Source of the DNA: Lunularia cruciata
Lineage: Eukaryota > Streptophyta > Marchantiopsida > Lunulariales > Lunulariaceae
DNA: 64,000 bases
Reading direction: 5' to 3'
NCBI GenBank assembly: GCA_948567375.1
Contig: OX419761.1
Coordinates: 44,952,501-45,016,500 of the forward strand
Part shown: in pieces, positions 13,427-26,990 of the stretch
Numbering within the stretch: the first letter of the stretch is position 1
Layout of the letters: every line of letters begins with the position of its first letter
Notes under the pieces: generated by a model
What the model was told of the DNA's origin: nothing
Databases searched by the model: none
The model's input: only the letters and a program-made list of their open reading frames with translations
Made by a program: the position numbers and the translations under genes

Positions 13427-13770
13427 GAAAAGCGACCGCGTAGGAAAAACAAAGGATGGGAAGAAAGACATACGACATACTACCTTTAAATCATCTCAAG
13501 TTTTAGACAGCGTGTGTCCATTGCTCTACATAGTGCAGTGGTTGGTGCAATCCATAGGAGAGCAATCACATTAGGTGATGTTTCTTCGGATGCTCCAATT
13601 GTGTGTAGACCGTACGACTTGCATAGCTCGATATCTTAGGTGCGGTAGGGCAGATTTCTCATACAAACTCTATTGGGGCTTAGCCCCATGTTACCTTTTT
13701 TGTCTCTCCCTTGTACGGCTTGATGGGGTCTTCCCATCCTTCATTCTTCCTACACGGTCGCCTTTTTCTC
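13427..13770. mobile_element. MITE-like element with about 37-bp terminal inverted repeats
   Basis: The left end (13,427-13,463, containing 'gcgaccgcgtagg' and 'aaggatgggaag') is the inverted complement of the right end (13,730-13,770, containing 'cttcccatccttc' and 'cctacacggtcgcc') with a few mismatches. The flanking hexamers are TCAAAT on the left and TCAAGT on the right, which fits a target-site duplication with one change. The 344-bp interior has no coding potential, so it is non-autonomous. Copies near 1.1 kb, 11.95 kb and 12.5-12.75 kb show that the family is repetitive here. The superfamily is not determined. Confidence 0.65.
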
Positions 13771-16700
13771 TCAAGTTTTTACATTTGCATAAAATAAAGT
13801 ATGAAAGGTCAAAGTATATTTTAACTTGTAAAGAAATAGAGTTCTTGATGTGTCACTAGATCCATAGAAAGTAAGGTACCACCAACAGTAACATTTTACT
13901 ATAATTGTACTAATTTTGCATTATTACCTTACCATGTACATATCTATAATAGTACTTCAATCTCAAATTTCGCGTCCACTAGCATCAATAGCACTCTACC
14001 ATAGTCATTGAAGCTACTTTAGCCTCAACGAGCCTTGCTAGTCCTCATTTAGCCTTACCTTTAGGATTATTAAAGCTAATGTAGCCTTAGCTCGTATCAT
14101 TATCCCTTAAATAACCTTTTCTGTCAAAATTTTAAGGAACGTGCTAACCTCCATTCAAAGGAAACTTTGACATTGATAATAATTAAAACGATTGCTAGTT
14201 ATTTCCATTTAACCATCTCTATAACCTATTATAACTTATATTACTTGAGAACATATGATCTCAAAAATATCACTTCGCTCTCTATCTTGTGGAAAAATAT
14301 AGTAAATTTTTAAAATATAAAGCAAATAATTATGCTTAAGAAGAATTTAGCAAAAAACTTTCAATATTGTACATAAACTTTCATATAAACCAAAGTATAT
14401 GACCAAGAATTAATATAACTTTACTATAACTATGAGAACTAGTATTTATAAAAATTAATATAATAACAAAGAATATGACAAGTATAACCAAGAAATAACA
14501 TCACTTTATTATAACAAGAGACTATAAATTTATCATAAGAAATAATATAATTTTGTAATTATAAATTTAAAAATTAAGTTTTGTATAATAATAAATCAAT
14601 AAGACTATTTATGATATAATTATCCAATTGATGAAAAAATGTGTGAAATATAATTATTTTAAATATTTAAAAACATAAATTAAGATATAATATATTTTTA
14701 TGATATTTTTATTATTTATAAACTAATTATATATTATACAATACATTATAAATAATTCAAACCAAAAGTAAAAAGTAAAATAATATTCAAAAATCTATGT
14801 ATGCAATATAATTTTTATTTAAATTGGATTTTATGTGTAGATGACATATAAGAGAATAGTAATATGAATATATTTGTAAGAAGAACAAAATCTATATTAT
14901 TTTTGATATTTAATTTTTTTGAAATAGTGTCTTTAAAGTTCTGGTTATTAAGGAAATCTTTGAAAGAAGTAGATAAAGAAAAAATCAATTTTAATTTACA
15001 TGATATATCACTATAGTTGAGGAATCTTTACATCTTTAGGTTTTTGATGCTTTTTTAATTCCCTTGGCCTGACAACCTAGTTTATATGAGTCGTTCTAAG
15101 TGCATTCAAAACTACTTATTGCAAACTTACTTAGAAAGATATTGGTATCTTTCTAAGTTTCTAAGTTTATTTATCATGTATGTTGATTGTGAATCTTTCT
15201 CACCTCTACCTTACAATGAAGAAATATGAATGTTGTCTTGTCCTTCCTGATGCTAAATCTAGAGTCATCAAGTTATTCTCTTGTACATTGATCCCTTGCC
15301 TTTAAGATCACAAGCACACAAAACATAAGTTGATTTGGTCTAGCAAATATGGAGAAATCACTAAAATCCTTCCTTGATCTAAATTATGTTTTGATAATAA
15401 TAATCCTTCACTTTAGAAAGCATTTTCTCAGCTGAATCTGATGTGTTTTTTGGATTTTTTGGCACTAAGTAGCATATCTTATCTCATAAGTTCTCAAGGA
15501 GATCGGTCAAATATCGAGCGAATGATAAACTATGTATAGAAAACTCAAAAAGCTTACATTTTTATAATAAATCTCCACTGTGGACTTTTCTCACAATGAA
15601 CTTTCCAGACCCATAACTCTAGCTTAGACATGATATCTTTGTGATTCTTTTTGAGTAGTTCATCTCCATTTCTACTAGCATTAAAAAATTACAAAGTAAA
15701 TAAACTTTCGCTCACTCTACCCACTAAGGTCTTTAACAATTATATCCCTTTTTTGTACTAAGCTCCTTCGTATATGCTGTCAAAAAATTATAATAGAAAA
15801 GTCTTTGCAGTACAATAAATACTTTACTTTACCCTTACTACTTCAAGTAAAGGACTCCAATGTCAAGAGGCATTCATAAAAGATGTTGGTCGCTCATAAC
15901 TCCTTATGGATGCTTCTAAAAATAGTATATATATAATATGTTCATCATAAAGAATAAATCTTAGTTTTAAAAGTCATTAAGGATTTAAGTCAAAGCTACC
16001 TACCTTAACCTTCATCTATCCTCAAAGATTACTTAACTTAGTCAAACAAATAAGATTTTGAAAACTCTTACTTATGATGTAAATTATCTTTACAATGTCC
16101 TAAGGGGAGGTTCCAATATGAAAATATAAATTCTAAGAGTCCCATTCTAATATATTAATAAAAACCCTAAGGATCCTATTGATATCCCAAAATTAAGTAT
16201 CAAAGCTTTCTCTTTATCTAACTATACTAGCTAAATTGATAGTCTTGTTTTCTTTTATTTGTTCTGAAGAAAATATCCATGGCTAAATGATTCAACTCAT
16301 AGTAAAAGTAGATATTTTCCATATAACAATACTTGAAATTGTTACCACATAATCATATTTATTCCTTATTACTCCTATGCTATATTTTTCTCTTCTCTCT
16401 TAAAATCAAATTTCAAATAGTGAAGGTAGTTATTGCCATTTTTCCCATCAAGCCATTTTGCACCTTTATGCTAATGATATTATTGAAAAATTGGTCTCAT
16501 AAATATTAAAGTCTCATAAGATAATTTCTAGAGGATGTATGTGCAATGGAATTCAATTCCTTTTCAAAGATCTACCCAAGGTGAATGCAAAATGATTCAG
16601 ATAAGCTTAATTATAAAATTCATCATAATTAAGTAAACTATATAAAGTGATGCAGATGATGCACTAGTGTTCTTTGATACATGGACAAGGAAGGAAGTTT

Positions 16701-19700
16701 TGTAACCCCTACAAGATAATGAGTGTAAGCATGGTTTTGCAATGGTCATTGCAAAGAATGAGACGAGTGCAATTTTAACCTTTTTACTAACTATCAAGTC
16801 TGATGTTAAGATAAAAGGTTTTGTGCAAGTTGAGTGTAGATCCCTCTATAATATTTTTCATTTGTAGTGATAAATACTAGCATGATGTGCCATTTTGTAC
16901 ATATAATATGTATATTGAATTTGTGCTTATTTGTGTTTTTTGTCAAACACATATTATACATAAAATGCTTAATGTACTTAGCTTGTGTGTAATATGCTTT
17001 ATTTTCCATGCTTAGCTTTTATACTCCAACATTTTTATAACTGTTTTACCTTCAAATTATTTCATTTTCTATTCATATTATGTTATTTGTGAATATCTTT
17101 TTAAGACATATCTCCTTCTATTGCTTGGAGAGCAAGGTTGTGAAGTTGGAGCTAAAGTTAAAGTCACATGGGGATCATCAATCATTCCAAGAGCTCAAAG
17201 TGCTTGATCAAGGCCATGTTGAGCAGATGGTAGTAGAAAGACCTCATATTAAGGTGGAGCTCTATACACAAGTGCTTAAGAGGAGGTATATCTTGTGATA
17301 AGAAAATATATAAGGTTTGAAGAAGGTCCTTGCAATGTTGAGATGGAGCTCCATGCAAGGGTCCTAAAGCTAAGAGGATGTGCTATCAAAATAAAAGGGT
17401 GTCAAAGTGTACCCAAGGAAGACAAGGCCAATCTTTTTATTACAAAAAAGTGAAAGAAGGTTGTAATGTGTATGGTACATTTTCTCCCAAAAAGTTCTTA
17501 TGACCAAAATGACCAAACGTTTCTTTAAGCATTATGCACTATGGGCCCATAGAGAGTTAAAGCCTTGAGGGGGTTTTTTTATATATGATAAATAATCAGC
17601 CATAGAGACAAAGATTTTTTTTATGTTGCATCCTCCCATGCCTTCATTTAGAAATAATAGGAGGACATTGACTCTCATGAAGAGGATGACAAAACCTCCA
17701 TCATGGCTTTCTAGTTTTGCAACTCACTCAATGATGGTTAATTGATCTATTGTTAGTGCCTTAACTTAAGTCTTACACTTTCAAAGAGTTAAATGAAGTG
17801 GAGCTTCAAAACATAAACAACTAGACAAGAAAGTGACCAAGGTAATAGCAAAGAGCAAATACATTGTCAAGATGAATACCATCCAGGTGCACTTGTCATA
17901 GTTCCACAATGGAAAGGAACCCTTGCTACCTTTTTTAATTTGTCAACTCAATAAGATGCTGCATGCATGTAGAGAAGATTGTATCAATCAACAAAATTTT
18001 CATTGTGGTGGTAATCCAAAGGATAACTTTGATATTTTAGACACTAATTAGTTCATAAACTTATATTTTTTATATTTTAGAAGCTAATCAATACATGAAC
18101 TATATACTTAGGAGTACCTATGTTGCAATGGAAAAAATAGAAGTGTTGAAGAAATAATTTTCCTTTGATCCATCTTTAATCCTTTATTTGTGCTTTATTT
18201 GCATTTGGCTTGGCAAAATGAAGGCTTGTATGTTAGCAATAGTAACAATATAGACCATCAATTTTAGCAATAGTTTACATACAAAGTAAGTTGATACTTT
18301 GTATCAACTTTAATATAAATAAGCCACATCTAGAAAATAAGATATGATTCCAATATCTTATGGAGAAGACAACCTATGATTTGAAGAAGACACATCTTAT
18401 CAAATATTGGATAAAATCAATGTCAACTTTAGAGAAGAAAATCATCAATAACATAAATATTTTCTACATTGAACTCTAGAATAGCAAGTTTTAAGTGTTC
18501 AGATAAAAAAATCTTCAACACATTAGAGACAAAGGAGATGAAGAGACAATATGTAAAGTTTGCTAGAGAGAAAATGAGGCAAGAAGAAATGAAGTAATTA
18601 TATTGAAAATCATTTTAAGGTTTCTTAGAGTACACCACACTTCAGGTCTTCATGTGCATAACCATAGAAGACTTGACCTTGGATGAGACTTGCAAGGAAT
18701 GTAGGAAACTTGAATCTTAGGCATTATGACATTGCATATATGCAAGTCTGTGTCAATTAGTCATGGGAAAGAGGTAATAGGAATATATTCTCTTCATTGC
18801 ATCGAGAAAGAACCCCACAAGCACTATATATTTGTAAGAAATTGATGAGAAATTGTTATTTTTCAATTCCACGTACTTTAATTTATGTTTGTACTTTTTC
18901 TTGAAATTAAGATAGAACGCAAATTAAACAACTATTTTTATTCTTTTCTAGGAGGAAAAAGATAGAAGAAGAAGCTAAAAGTACAAACCTTTTGAAAATT
19001 AGAGTAAGCTAAAATTTGGTTAAAGAAATGGAAGAGTTTATAGTAAAGCCTATTGTGATAAGTGTGTAACTTTCTTTAGCTCTTGTTTTTTGCCAATGTC
19101 AGATTTTGGAAGAATAATAATGCAAAAAATCTTGTAGATGAGTCTTTTTTCAAAGCATAGATCTATTTGTTAAACCTTTGCTACTGGATTATTCATTGCA
19201 AATATGAATGATTGTTGCAAGTTAAAGGACTTTTAAATGATGTTATGTAAGTAAACCTAATTGTTATGGATATTCTACATGGATACAATATGAAGCAGTA
19301 TTATTAATCCCTTCACAAGTGAGTATGTTTTTGATATGGTGTACCTTAAACTAGTGGATATTATTTCCACTCCTCTTGGCAATTTTTCCTTATGAAAAAG
19401 GTATTACAATACTTCTATATTAGTGTAGATTTTGTATATATGACTCGGGTAGAATTTTGATGAAAATTTTATTATAAGTATCTTGCATATATACTTTTTA
19501 TATTTTTTTCAACTTAAATTTTGCATGTAAACATAGGCCTTATGACAAAGACTTGGTTGAATCAAGAATCAAATAATAAAACAAAGTACTTGGTAATTAC
19601 TACTTGGATAAAGAAAATAATGAAACTTTTTTATATGAAACTATTTTTTTGTAATTTATGATGACGTATGAAAATTTTATGATGATGTATGATACAGGAA

Positions 19701-20814
19701 ATACATCAAACATTTTTCTCTAATTTACGATAGTAGTGATATGAAAAATATACATTTATTGTCTATATGTTTCCTTTCTTCTTTGGAGAAACTCAAGCAT
19801 CCAAGTGATTGATTCTAGTTAGCATGTATTAAAATTCATCCAAGTGATTGATTTTTGTTAGTATGTTTTAAGAATTCAGGATTTGATATATTATCTTATC
19901 ACTTATCTAGATGCAAATTGGATGTTAAACCTTTGATTTTGTGGTTGTATTATCTTACACTATTTATTCTAGCTTGGTAATTTTAGAAGAGTTGCAAAAA
20001 GAGATAGATATTGTGTTATGTATATAATTTGTAGGTTTGATGAGGAGTAAATTGCAGATAAAGGAGAATAGCAATAAGATATATAATTAAGTGAATGGAG
20101 TAGTTTATTAGTAATGGAAGATATTGATTCACTTAACAAAATTTTTATACTATGCACTACCAAGCAGTTTGTATGGAAAAATTTCTTTATGAATATCATA
20201 ACTTCCATTTTAAGTTAAATTTTGTATGTTTGAATATGCTTCCAGTCTGTTGGATATAATGAATAAATGATGTATAAATGATAGAATATTGAGAAAGATT
20301 TATATTTACTTTTTAATTTTTGTATAATAAATGAGTTTCAATTTATAGAATCCAATTTTAATAAAAAAGAGGGAGTAATAAAAATAAATTCAAATTATTT
20401 GTTTGTTTATTGATTTTTTTATCATATTTTGCATTGGCTTGAAATATACTTAATATCAAAATAATTATTTTTTGTTGTTGAATTAATACATGGGTTGTTA
20501 TTCCATTGTGGTAACTCTTGTTTACTCTAAACCATCAAAATAAAACCTTAAACCTATTTCTTCATTTTGATATTCTGAACTATTGGGTGCTCCAAAACCC
20601 CAAGCCATTGGTCAACTAAAACCCAAAGAGTGACATAACATGGACATGGTTGCACATTAGCTTGTATGATAATATAAAGATTAGGTCAACCTATTGGTTG
20701 ACCAAAACTTACACACAATGGTATAACCTACCCCATGTTGCACCTCAACTCTATGCCTATTGCATAAATGTGGTTGTATGGATGCTTGACTAGCACAATA
20801 TCACATTTGACCAA
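13771..20814. other. AT-rich intergenic DNA, no gene seen
   Basis: About 7 kb of very AT-rich sequence. Open frames are below 80 codons, low in complexity and unrelated to any family I recognise. A short direct repeat sits at 17,247-17,386. Some of this is probably transposon debris too old to classify. Confidence 0.55.
17247..17386 (+). repeat. Short direct repeat pair
   Basis: Two related segments about 90 bp apart share 'aaggtggagctc' or 'gatggagctcc', then 'tacacaagtgcttaag' or 'tgcaagggtcctaaag', then 'gagga'. Function is unknown and it is probably a degenerate tandem duplication. Confidence 0.45.
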
Positions 20815-21890
20815 ACTTGTCAACTATAATATGGAAAATTTCATGCATTTTGCTTCAAGTGGGAGAGTAAAATAGTATGTAGTGGTAGACTTCAAACAAT
20901 AATATAAATAAAAATTCTTGGGTTACAATTGCTCTTTAAGCATGGTAAGCATGTTAAAACTACAATTGGAAGGTGAATATCATGAGAAGTGGAAGGCAAT
21001 ACCAAGAGGGAAGCTATTATGCTAAAGGTATTAAAGTGGAGTGCAAAGTAGTGTAATTTGGAAGTCCATCAATTTGCATTTTGTAAATGGTTGCATTTTC
21101 ATTCTAGAGATCTTTTGCTATAGCTCCTGAGCTCAAGCAAGGTTTCTATATCAACATGAGATTGTCATAATTGTTCTCTATAATTATAAGATTGATTGGA
21201 AACAAAATCTTGAAGTTCTTATTTTAGCTAAAATCTATCTTGGTAATTGATTTGTCCTCCCTTAGCTATACTTGTCTTTAAACAGATTACATCACAATGA
21301 TAAACTTTGTGTTTTTACCAGGAGTGAACAAGAGCAAATTTGCAACTATTATAGGGATGAAACCCCATTGTAGAGATAGATGTGGTTGTGTGGTCTAAAT
21401 AACATGTGATCATATTATTACCAACTATAGTTTGGTTAAATTTGTGCATTTTGCTTCAATGTGGGAGTAAATTGGTCCATCATGTTAGATTTTAAACAAT
21501 TATATCAACCAAAAACCCTTGTGTTGCAATTGCTCTTTAAGCATCATAAGTATGTTCAAACTGCAATTGGAAGGCAAATATCATGGGAAGTGAGAGACAA
21601 TACCAAAAGGCAAGCCATTATGCTAAAGTTGTTAAAGTGCAGTGCAAAGGAGTGTAATTTGGAAGCCCATTGATCTACACTTTGAAACAATTGCATTTTC
21701 ATTCTAGGGATCTTTGGCTATAGCTCTTGGACTCAAGCAAAGTTTCTAAATCAACATGAGGTTTTCACAATATTCTATACAATGATAAGACTGATTGGAA
21801 AAAAAATCTTGCAGTTGTTATTTCAACTCAAATCTATTGTGGTAATTGATGAGTCCTCCCTTAGTTAAACTTGTATTTAAATGGAATATC
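20815..21890 (+). repeat. Tandem duplication, unit about 600 bp
   Basis: Copy 1 (about 20,815-21,290) and copy 2 (about 21,420-21,890) align along their length. Shared landmarks are 'catgcattttgcttcaa' or 'gtgcattttgcttcaa', 'caattgctctttaagcat', 'agtgtaatttggaag', 'attgcattttcattctag' and 'tcctcccttag'. Divergence is roughly 15-20% by eye, so the duplication is old. No reading frame is conserved between copies. Confidence 0.75.
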
Positions 21891-21929
21891 ACAATGCTAT
21901 TGAAAGGCCATGTGTTTCTACTTGAGATG

Positions 21930-22530
21930 AATCAAAAACACTCTATAGCTACCATAAGTATCCATCTCTACTCTTTATCTTTGACTCATTTGGTATTAAT
22001 AACGTGTAGAATGAAGAACTTCAAATTATCATGGGTTGCTCAGATAACATGGCTAGAAGTTCATAATATAAGATTGAATTGTAGATAAGTTAGTTAACTC
22101 CACACTTAAAAATGAGAACTATAGTTTAAAGGTTCAAAGGATTACTACTATAGTGTCCTAAATCACAACCATTCAAAGTCTACACTAATAAGCTAGTATG
22201 TATCCATTTGCTATCCTTTGGCTTTGTATTCAATCATTTGGTTTGCTATTGATGAATAACACATTCAACTAAACCATAAACACTAATACCTTATCAAACT
22301 TGAAGTTATTATGTAGAGTGCTTAGTACATAGAGATTTAGTGGGTGTTCAAACACAAAATGTGCTCTAAGCTCCAATATACAATTGAACAAGATTCATGA
22401 TTGGAAGCTAAGAAATTCTAATGGATTTTACTTGTGATGAACAAGACTCACTTTTATAGCTATCATATGTATCCATTATTACTCTATATATTTGAATCAT
22501 TTTGTTTGCTAGGGTAAATAATGCATCCAG
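21930..22530 (+). repeat. Degenerate repeats of a 'tatccat..tactct..tttg' segment
   Basis: Three related segments near 21,945, 22,195 and 22,455 share 'tatagctaccataagtatcc', 'tgtatccatttgctatcc' and 'tatagctatcatatgtatcc', each followed by a 'tcatttggt' or 'tcattttgt' motif. They follow directly on the 600-bp tandem duplication and probably share its history. Confidence 0.5.
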
Positions 22531-23479
22531 CTAAATTATATAGACCGATATTGAAACAAGCTTAGTGAATATATGTTGAAATGTTGAAATTTGATTAGTT
22601 GAAGGGTTGAAATCATGGTAATACCTTCTAAAAGTGTGTTCTAAAATGAGTGCTTAGCAAACTTTAAGGATTCAAAATTTCATCTATTCTAGTGGAATGG
22701 TTCAATTGAAGTCATAAGTCAATCTATTGTTTTTTATCATAACAATGTTTTGTTTGGAAATTGAAACCAAGACCAATTTGACTTAAGTTCCATATTGTAA
22801 GCTTGACAAGTGCATGCATAATAGTACAAAAGTCAATTGAATTATTATAATCTTTCTAATTTTTAAGCCTTTCCATGAAAGTTGAGAACACAGTGATTAT
22901 GTGTGTATTGAGATGCCACTTTGACTTTTGTATATCTATGAAGTTCCATAAATTATGAAAATTCTCTAACCACATGGTGCATCAATCTCCTTTTCATACA
23001 AACAATTGTCTATGATCTTTCTCTCTTGCCACCACATCCTTGCTTTCAACCACCATATATTGACAAACCTCTAGGTAGAGTTTTATTTTGTGAGAAAATA
23101 TAGATTGCTTGCCTTATAATTCAACAAGTGTAGTAGTTCTTTCCAAACCAAAAGTAATCAATGACAATGACATTGATATTTATTATTCACTTAATTTTGA
23201 TTTTTCCATCTTGAAATGTAGAATATGCATAAATATTGGTACATTTTACAAAATCTTACCCAGAATAGAGACCTCATTTTGGGTTACTAGATTTTTGGAC
23301 TTCCATGCAACTTTCTTAAGATTGCACCTTCAACTTTCAAATAGCATGCCTCTTTGACATCCATACAATGTGAGTATGAAACATGCTTATGAAACTTACA
23401 AAAATTAATTTTAAATTGAAGTACACATTCTTGAACAACAGTTGCCAAATAATCCACTACTACTTGCTCTCTGACATGG
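22531..23479. other. AT-rich DNA upstream of the Helitron remnant
   Basis: No gene is supported. A plus-strand open frame at 23,109-23,357 has no recognisable product. Because Helitron Rep homology starts near 23.5 kb, the lost 5' part of the Helitron probably lies here, but I cannot identify its end. Confidence 0.4.
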
Positions 23480-24815
23480 CATAATGGAGGAAAGCTTTGT
23501 TGGGAAAATGGATACATCATGCACCTACTATGAAGCTTTTCATTTTTCTTTTGAGACCACAAGGGTTGGCAATGGCTTCTCTTCTTCAAAAAGACAAGGT
23601 TGTCCTCCCAAAATCACTACTCCTTTATGATTGCTATCTTGGAGATGATTTTTAGGTAAGAAAACTTCAATGATAACATTTGCCAATTCAATTTGGCCCT
23701 TGCTATGGTGAGCTCTAGGGAAAACATTAAGAACAAAGAAGATATTGGCCTAAGGCCAGATTATTTCATGATTCATGGTCAAATCTACCATGGAAGTGTA
23801 CTATTGGAACTAGATATGAGAACCATTCCTTTGTATGCACAAGTTTTGTTTTATGATGTTGATTGTGCTAATAAAATTTGATGGATCAAGTTGAAAAATC
23901 CTCTTGTAATGATGAAGTAATAGTAGAGCTCACAAAACACATCCTCAAAGTTAACCCTTATGTCAAGTCTTACAAGCTCATAGTTGAAGAAATGCGCTTG
24001 CTTCTTAATTCTAATTATAAAGAGGTTTTCATGCTCATCTATACCAATCCATGCTAGGATCAACATCAATATATTGTTGCAAGAAATATTGTTGTTGTTA
24101 TCTTTACCATTGATTAATCTCATGAGCACAAGAAAGAGGACTATGAGTTCATTGTTTAGCCTTGTGGTCATGGACTACAACACATTTGATAACATGCATC
24201 TAATCCTAGATCCACTGGCCTATCCTTTGATATTCTTTCTTGGTGGCATTGGGTGGAAATTAACCATAAAACACAACCTTTCTTATGAAATGAAGACCCA
24301 AAACAAGTTGACATTGCAATAATACATTGTATATCATATAGCTATTTGTATTAGCTTTAGTGCCATTCCATTTGCAAGTAAGATTTCTTTTTAGTGGTAT
24401 GTGGATAACTTCCTTTATGTAGAGGTAGAAATATGTTAATATTAGCGCTTTCTCCATGATGATATTGGTGCCAATACCAAAAACATTATCAAATATGTCC
24501 ATAACCAAGTAGAGTCAAACAACCAAAATGTTGGGAAGATTACCATACTTCATACTTCTCATAATAGAAGCCATAGGAGCATGCTTGCTAGGTATCAAGA
24601 TGTTATGAGTATTTTCTAATCATTTAGGAAGGTGGATCTATTCATTAAGTTTACTTGTAACCCAAATTGAATAGAAATTAAATCCAATATTGGAGCAAGA
24701 CAAACACTTGCATTCTGGCCTAATTTGGTAGCTCAAGTTTTCAATGCCAGGCTCATTGTTCTAATGGATGATATTGAACACGGTAGTTTGTTGGCCAGGT
24801 CAATGTATTATGTGT
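23480..24815 (+). pseudogene. Helitron Rep/helicase pseudogene, N-terminal half
   Basis: Helitron proteins join an HUH-type Rep nickase to a Pif1-like helicase for rolling-circle transposition. Pieces in the expected order are 'GKVVLP'-like ('DKVVLPKITTPL', about 23,595), 'MVSSRENI' and 'IHGQIYH' (23,700-23,800), 'HLILDPLAYPLIFFLGGIGW' (24,195-24,255), 'LARYQDVMSIF' and 'IKFTCNPN' (24,570-24,665), then 'QVFNARLIVLMDDIEHG'. Stops and frameshifts lie throughout. The match ends with the 'GQVNVLCVY' segment (the family's 'FGKVIAYVY' region), directly before the HUH motif, because element 3 is inserted there. The continuation resumes at 45,455. Confidence 0.85.
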
Positions 24816-24889
24816 ATATACATCACGATCAACATCATATACTACAAAATCACAACTTATACAGAAGTCATACATGAACTCTAAAGTAC

Positions 24890-25423
24890 CACAATAATTA
24901 GTTCAATACACACTTGAATAACATTCAACTTGGATCATAATTCAATCCTCAACTCAATAATATGCCAAGAATGAGTATTGATTACAAGCAAGTCACACAC
25001 AATTTAGCTAAGAGACTTCAAGTGATGCTTGTTGATATCTATCCACTATAGTTGGAAACTTTAAGGCTCAAACTTAGAGAAGTGAGCTCTTTGGAGTTGC
25101 ATTTCAAAATTATACTCATCTACTCAACCTAGATCTTTATCCCTAATGGTTGCATTGAGGGCCCATCTTATGGTGCAAGTGACGGTGGATCCCACAATGT
25201 GATCAATAGCCCTAATACAAAATCTGGCACCCACTAAGTAGTCCATGAGTAACTACTAAAATATGTTTGACTGCCAAGACTATTACTCCAACATTTAAGA
25301 AAACTAGCTTTGGTGCTACAAATGTTGTGATAGTTGTCATGTGCATATAAGTTATTACATAAAACATATTGTTTTAAACATCATACACTATAGGAGCACA
25401 ACTCATACATGAATTCTAAAGTA
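24890..25423 (-). repeat. 3' LTR-like repeat of element 3
   Basis: It aligns with 44,990-45,454 in direct orientation: 'tcaactcaataat', 'tggatcccaca', 'tgatcaatagccct' and 'acaaatgttgtgac' (or '-gat') occur in the same order and spacing. It ends in 'gaattctaaagtaccaca'. The left boundary is unclear because 24,815-24,890 resembles the right end of the same repeat (25,345-25,423), which suggests a partial duplication. Confidence 0.7.
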
Positions 25424-26348
25424 CCACATGTCTCCCTAGTTGGTGTTAGGTCCCTCTAACTCCAAATAGCCATCTACCTTAAGTATGTGATATGCCCTAT
25501 GGTGGACAAAGATCAAGAGATTGAGTGCTATTGAGCCCTATCATTAGTCATTTATTTGCAATCTATAATACATAAAGAGTGAACTAACTATAGGTTAATT
25601 ATATTGAGAATATAACCACTATCCTTGAGGAACCACTTGGAGTGAAAGAGTCAAACATGCCATATGCCATCCCCTCAAATAGCTATTACACACCAACATA
25701 GTAGCAACTCCACCAGAAGAGCCATATAACATACATTACAAGCCTACATGTACAATTGCCAAGGTTGGGTCCATAATGCCATCAATGTTTGGGAGGTGGT
25801 ATGGTGCATAATTGCACATATGCTCCTTCTAAATAACACTATCACATCCTTTCAACATGAAGACTCCAAAAGGAAAAACCTCATGCCTTCTCAAGATAGT
25901 ATGACCTATAGTCACATCAAGTGTCATTGATGCAATCTATTGTAGATATACATAATAACCTAAATGAAATTGATAGATTGAGTGCCTATAACATCCTCCT
26001 TGAATAATAGCATTGCATAAGGTACCCCTATGCTGAGAAATTGCTAAGTTCTCAATGGCTATCAATATCACTCTTTGAAAAGAATTTGCCCATTGAGAAT
26101 ATGCGCTCACTCATATGTCTATATCATCCAAGCCAAATCTACAATAACATCACAAAAAATGACTATAGGTAAATCTAGATCTCATCCATAGAGTAGAAAG
26201 TAAAGAGGGAAGGATGCTAAGGAGGCTTGCTAGATGAACCAATAACCCATAGCCAATCAAGGTAATTGGAGATTCCAATCTCCTAAGTGGCAACTATTCA
26301 GACTATACTTATGCAATCCTCTCTTTACCATTTGAACCACTTTGTTTG
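25424..26348 (-). other. 3' internal region of element 3
   Basis: This lies between the integrase remnant and the 3' LTR on the minus strand. No domain is recognisable. A purine-rich run next to the LTR boundary ('actagggagaca' on the minus strand) could be a decayed polypurine tract. Confidence 0.4.
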
Positions 26349-26990
26349 CTAAACCATATGCCTCAAGGTGATCTCAAGAGATAGTATGGTGATCAATAAG
26401 GGCCTTAATTGGTCACATAAGACATGAAACTCTCCCAGGAACTCTATACCTTGATCAATCAAAACTTCCATTGATGCACCAAAATGACTAAGAACCAAAT
26501 CCAAGAACAAGTAAGCTATCCCTTCAGTAGACTTTTTAAGAAGTACTACCAACTCAATCCACTTGGAGAAGTGCTCCACCAAAACTAAAACATACCAATG
26601 ATGTTTCACATTCAATGATAAAGGTCCAATAAAGTTCAAACTCTAGTAGTAACCTAATCTTATGATAGATAATGGGTGTAACTATGGCATAGGAGCATTA
26701 AATGATGCTCTAACTTGGTCCCAAACCACACATTTGGAAACAATCTATTATATATTGGTCTATATATTACTCCACCAATAATGAGTCTAGAGTAAGCTAT
26801 ATGTATGTTTCACTCAAATGTCCTAGCTCCTCATGAGCAAGATGTACCAACTATGGTCTTTAAGAAGGAAGTAGTACTACTTGCACTTTACCATCCTCCT
26901 TTACACAAAGAAGATGTCTGCACTCCAATCTAAATTTCATGGCTTGTTGAAGGACATAATCTCTCTCCTTGGCACCAAATGTAACACCTA
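26349..26990 (-). pseudogene. Element 3 integrase remnant
   Basis: The minus-strand frame at 26,639-26,349 reads 'MNFIGPLSL', 'EHFSKWIELV' and 'DQGIEFLGEF', matching the Ty3/gypsy integrase core ('DFIGPLP', 'FSKW.E', 'D.G.EF.G.F'). Upstream, about 26,980-26,800, is 'LLCVKEDGKVQVV' followed by 'HLAHEELGHLS', the family's segment before the integrase zinc-binding region. The catalytic first Asp is replaced in 'MNFIGP', and frameshifts break the rest. Confidence 0.8.

Noticed and set aside
13600-13645. tRNA-Met primer-site-like string ('atatcgagctatgc' on the minus strand) suggesting a small LTR element
   Set aside because: The match to TGGTATCAGAGC is imperfect, no LTR pair is visible, and the inverted ends with 6-bp flanks explain the structure better.
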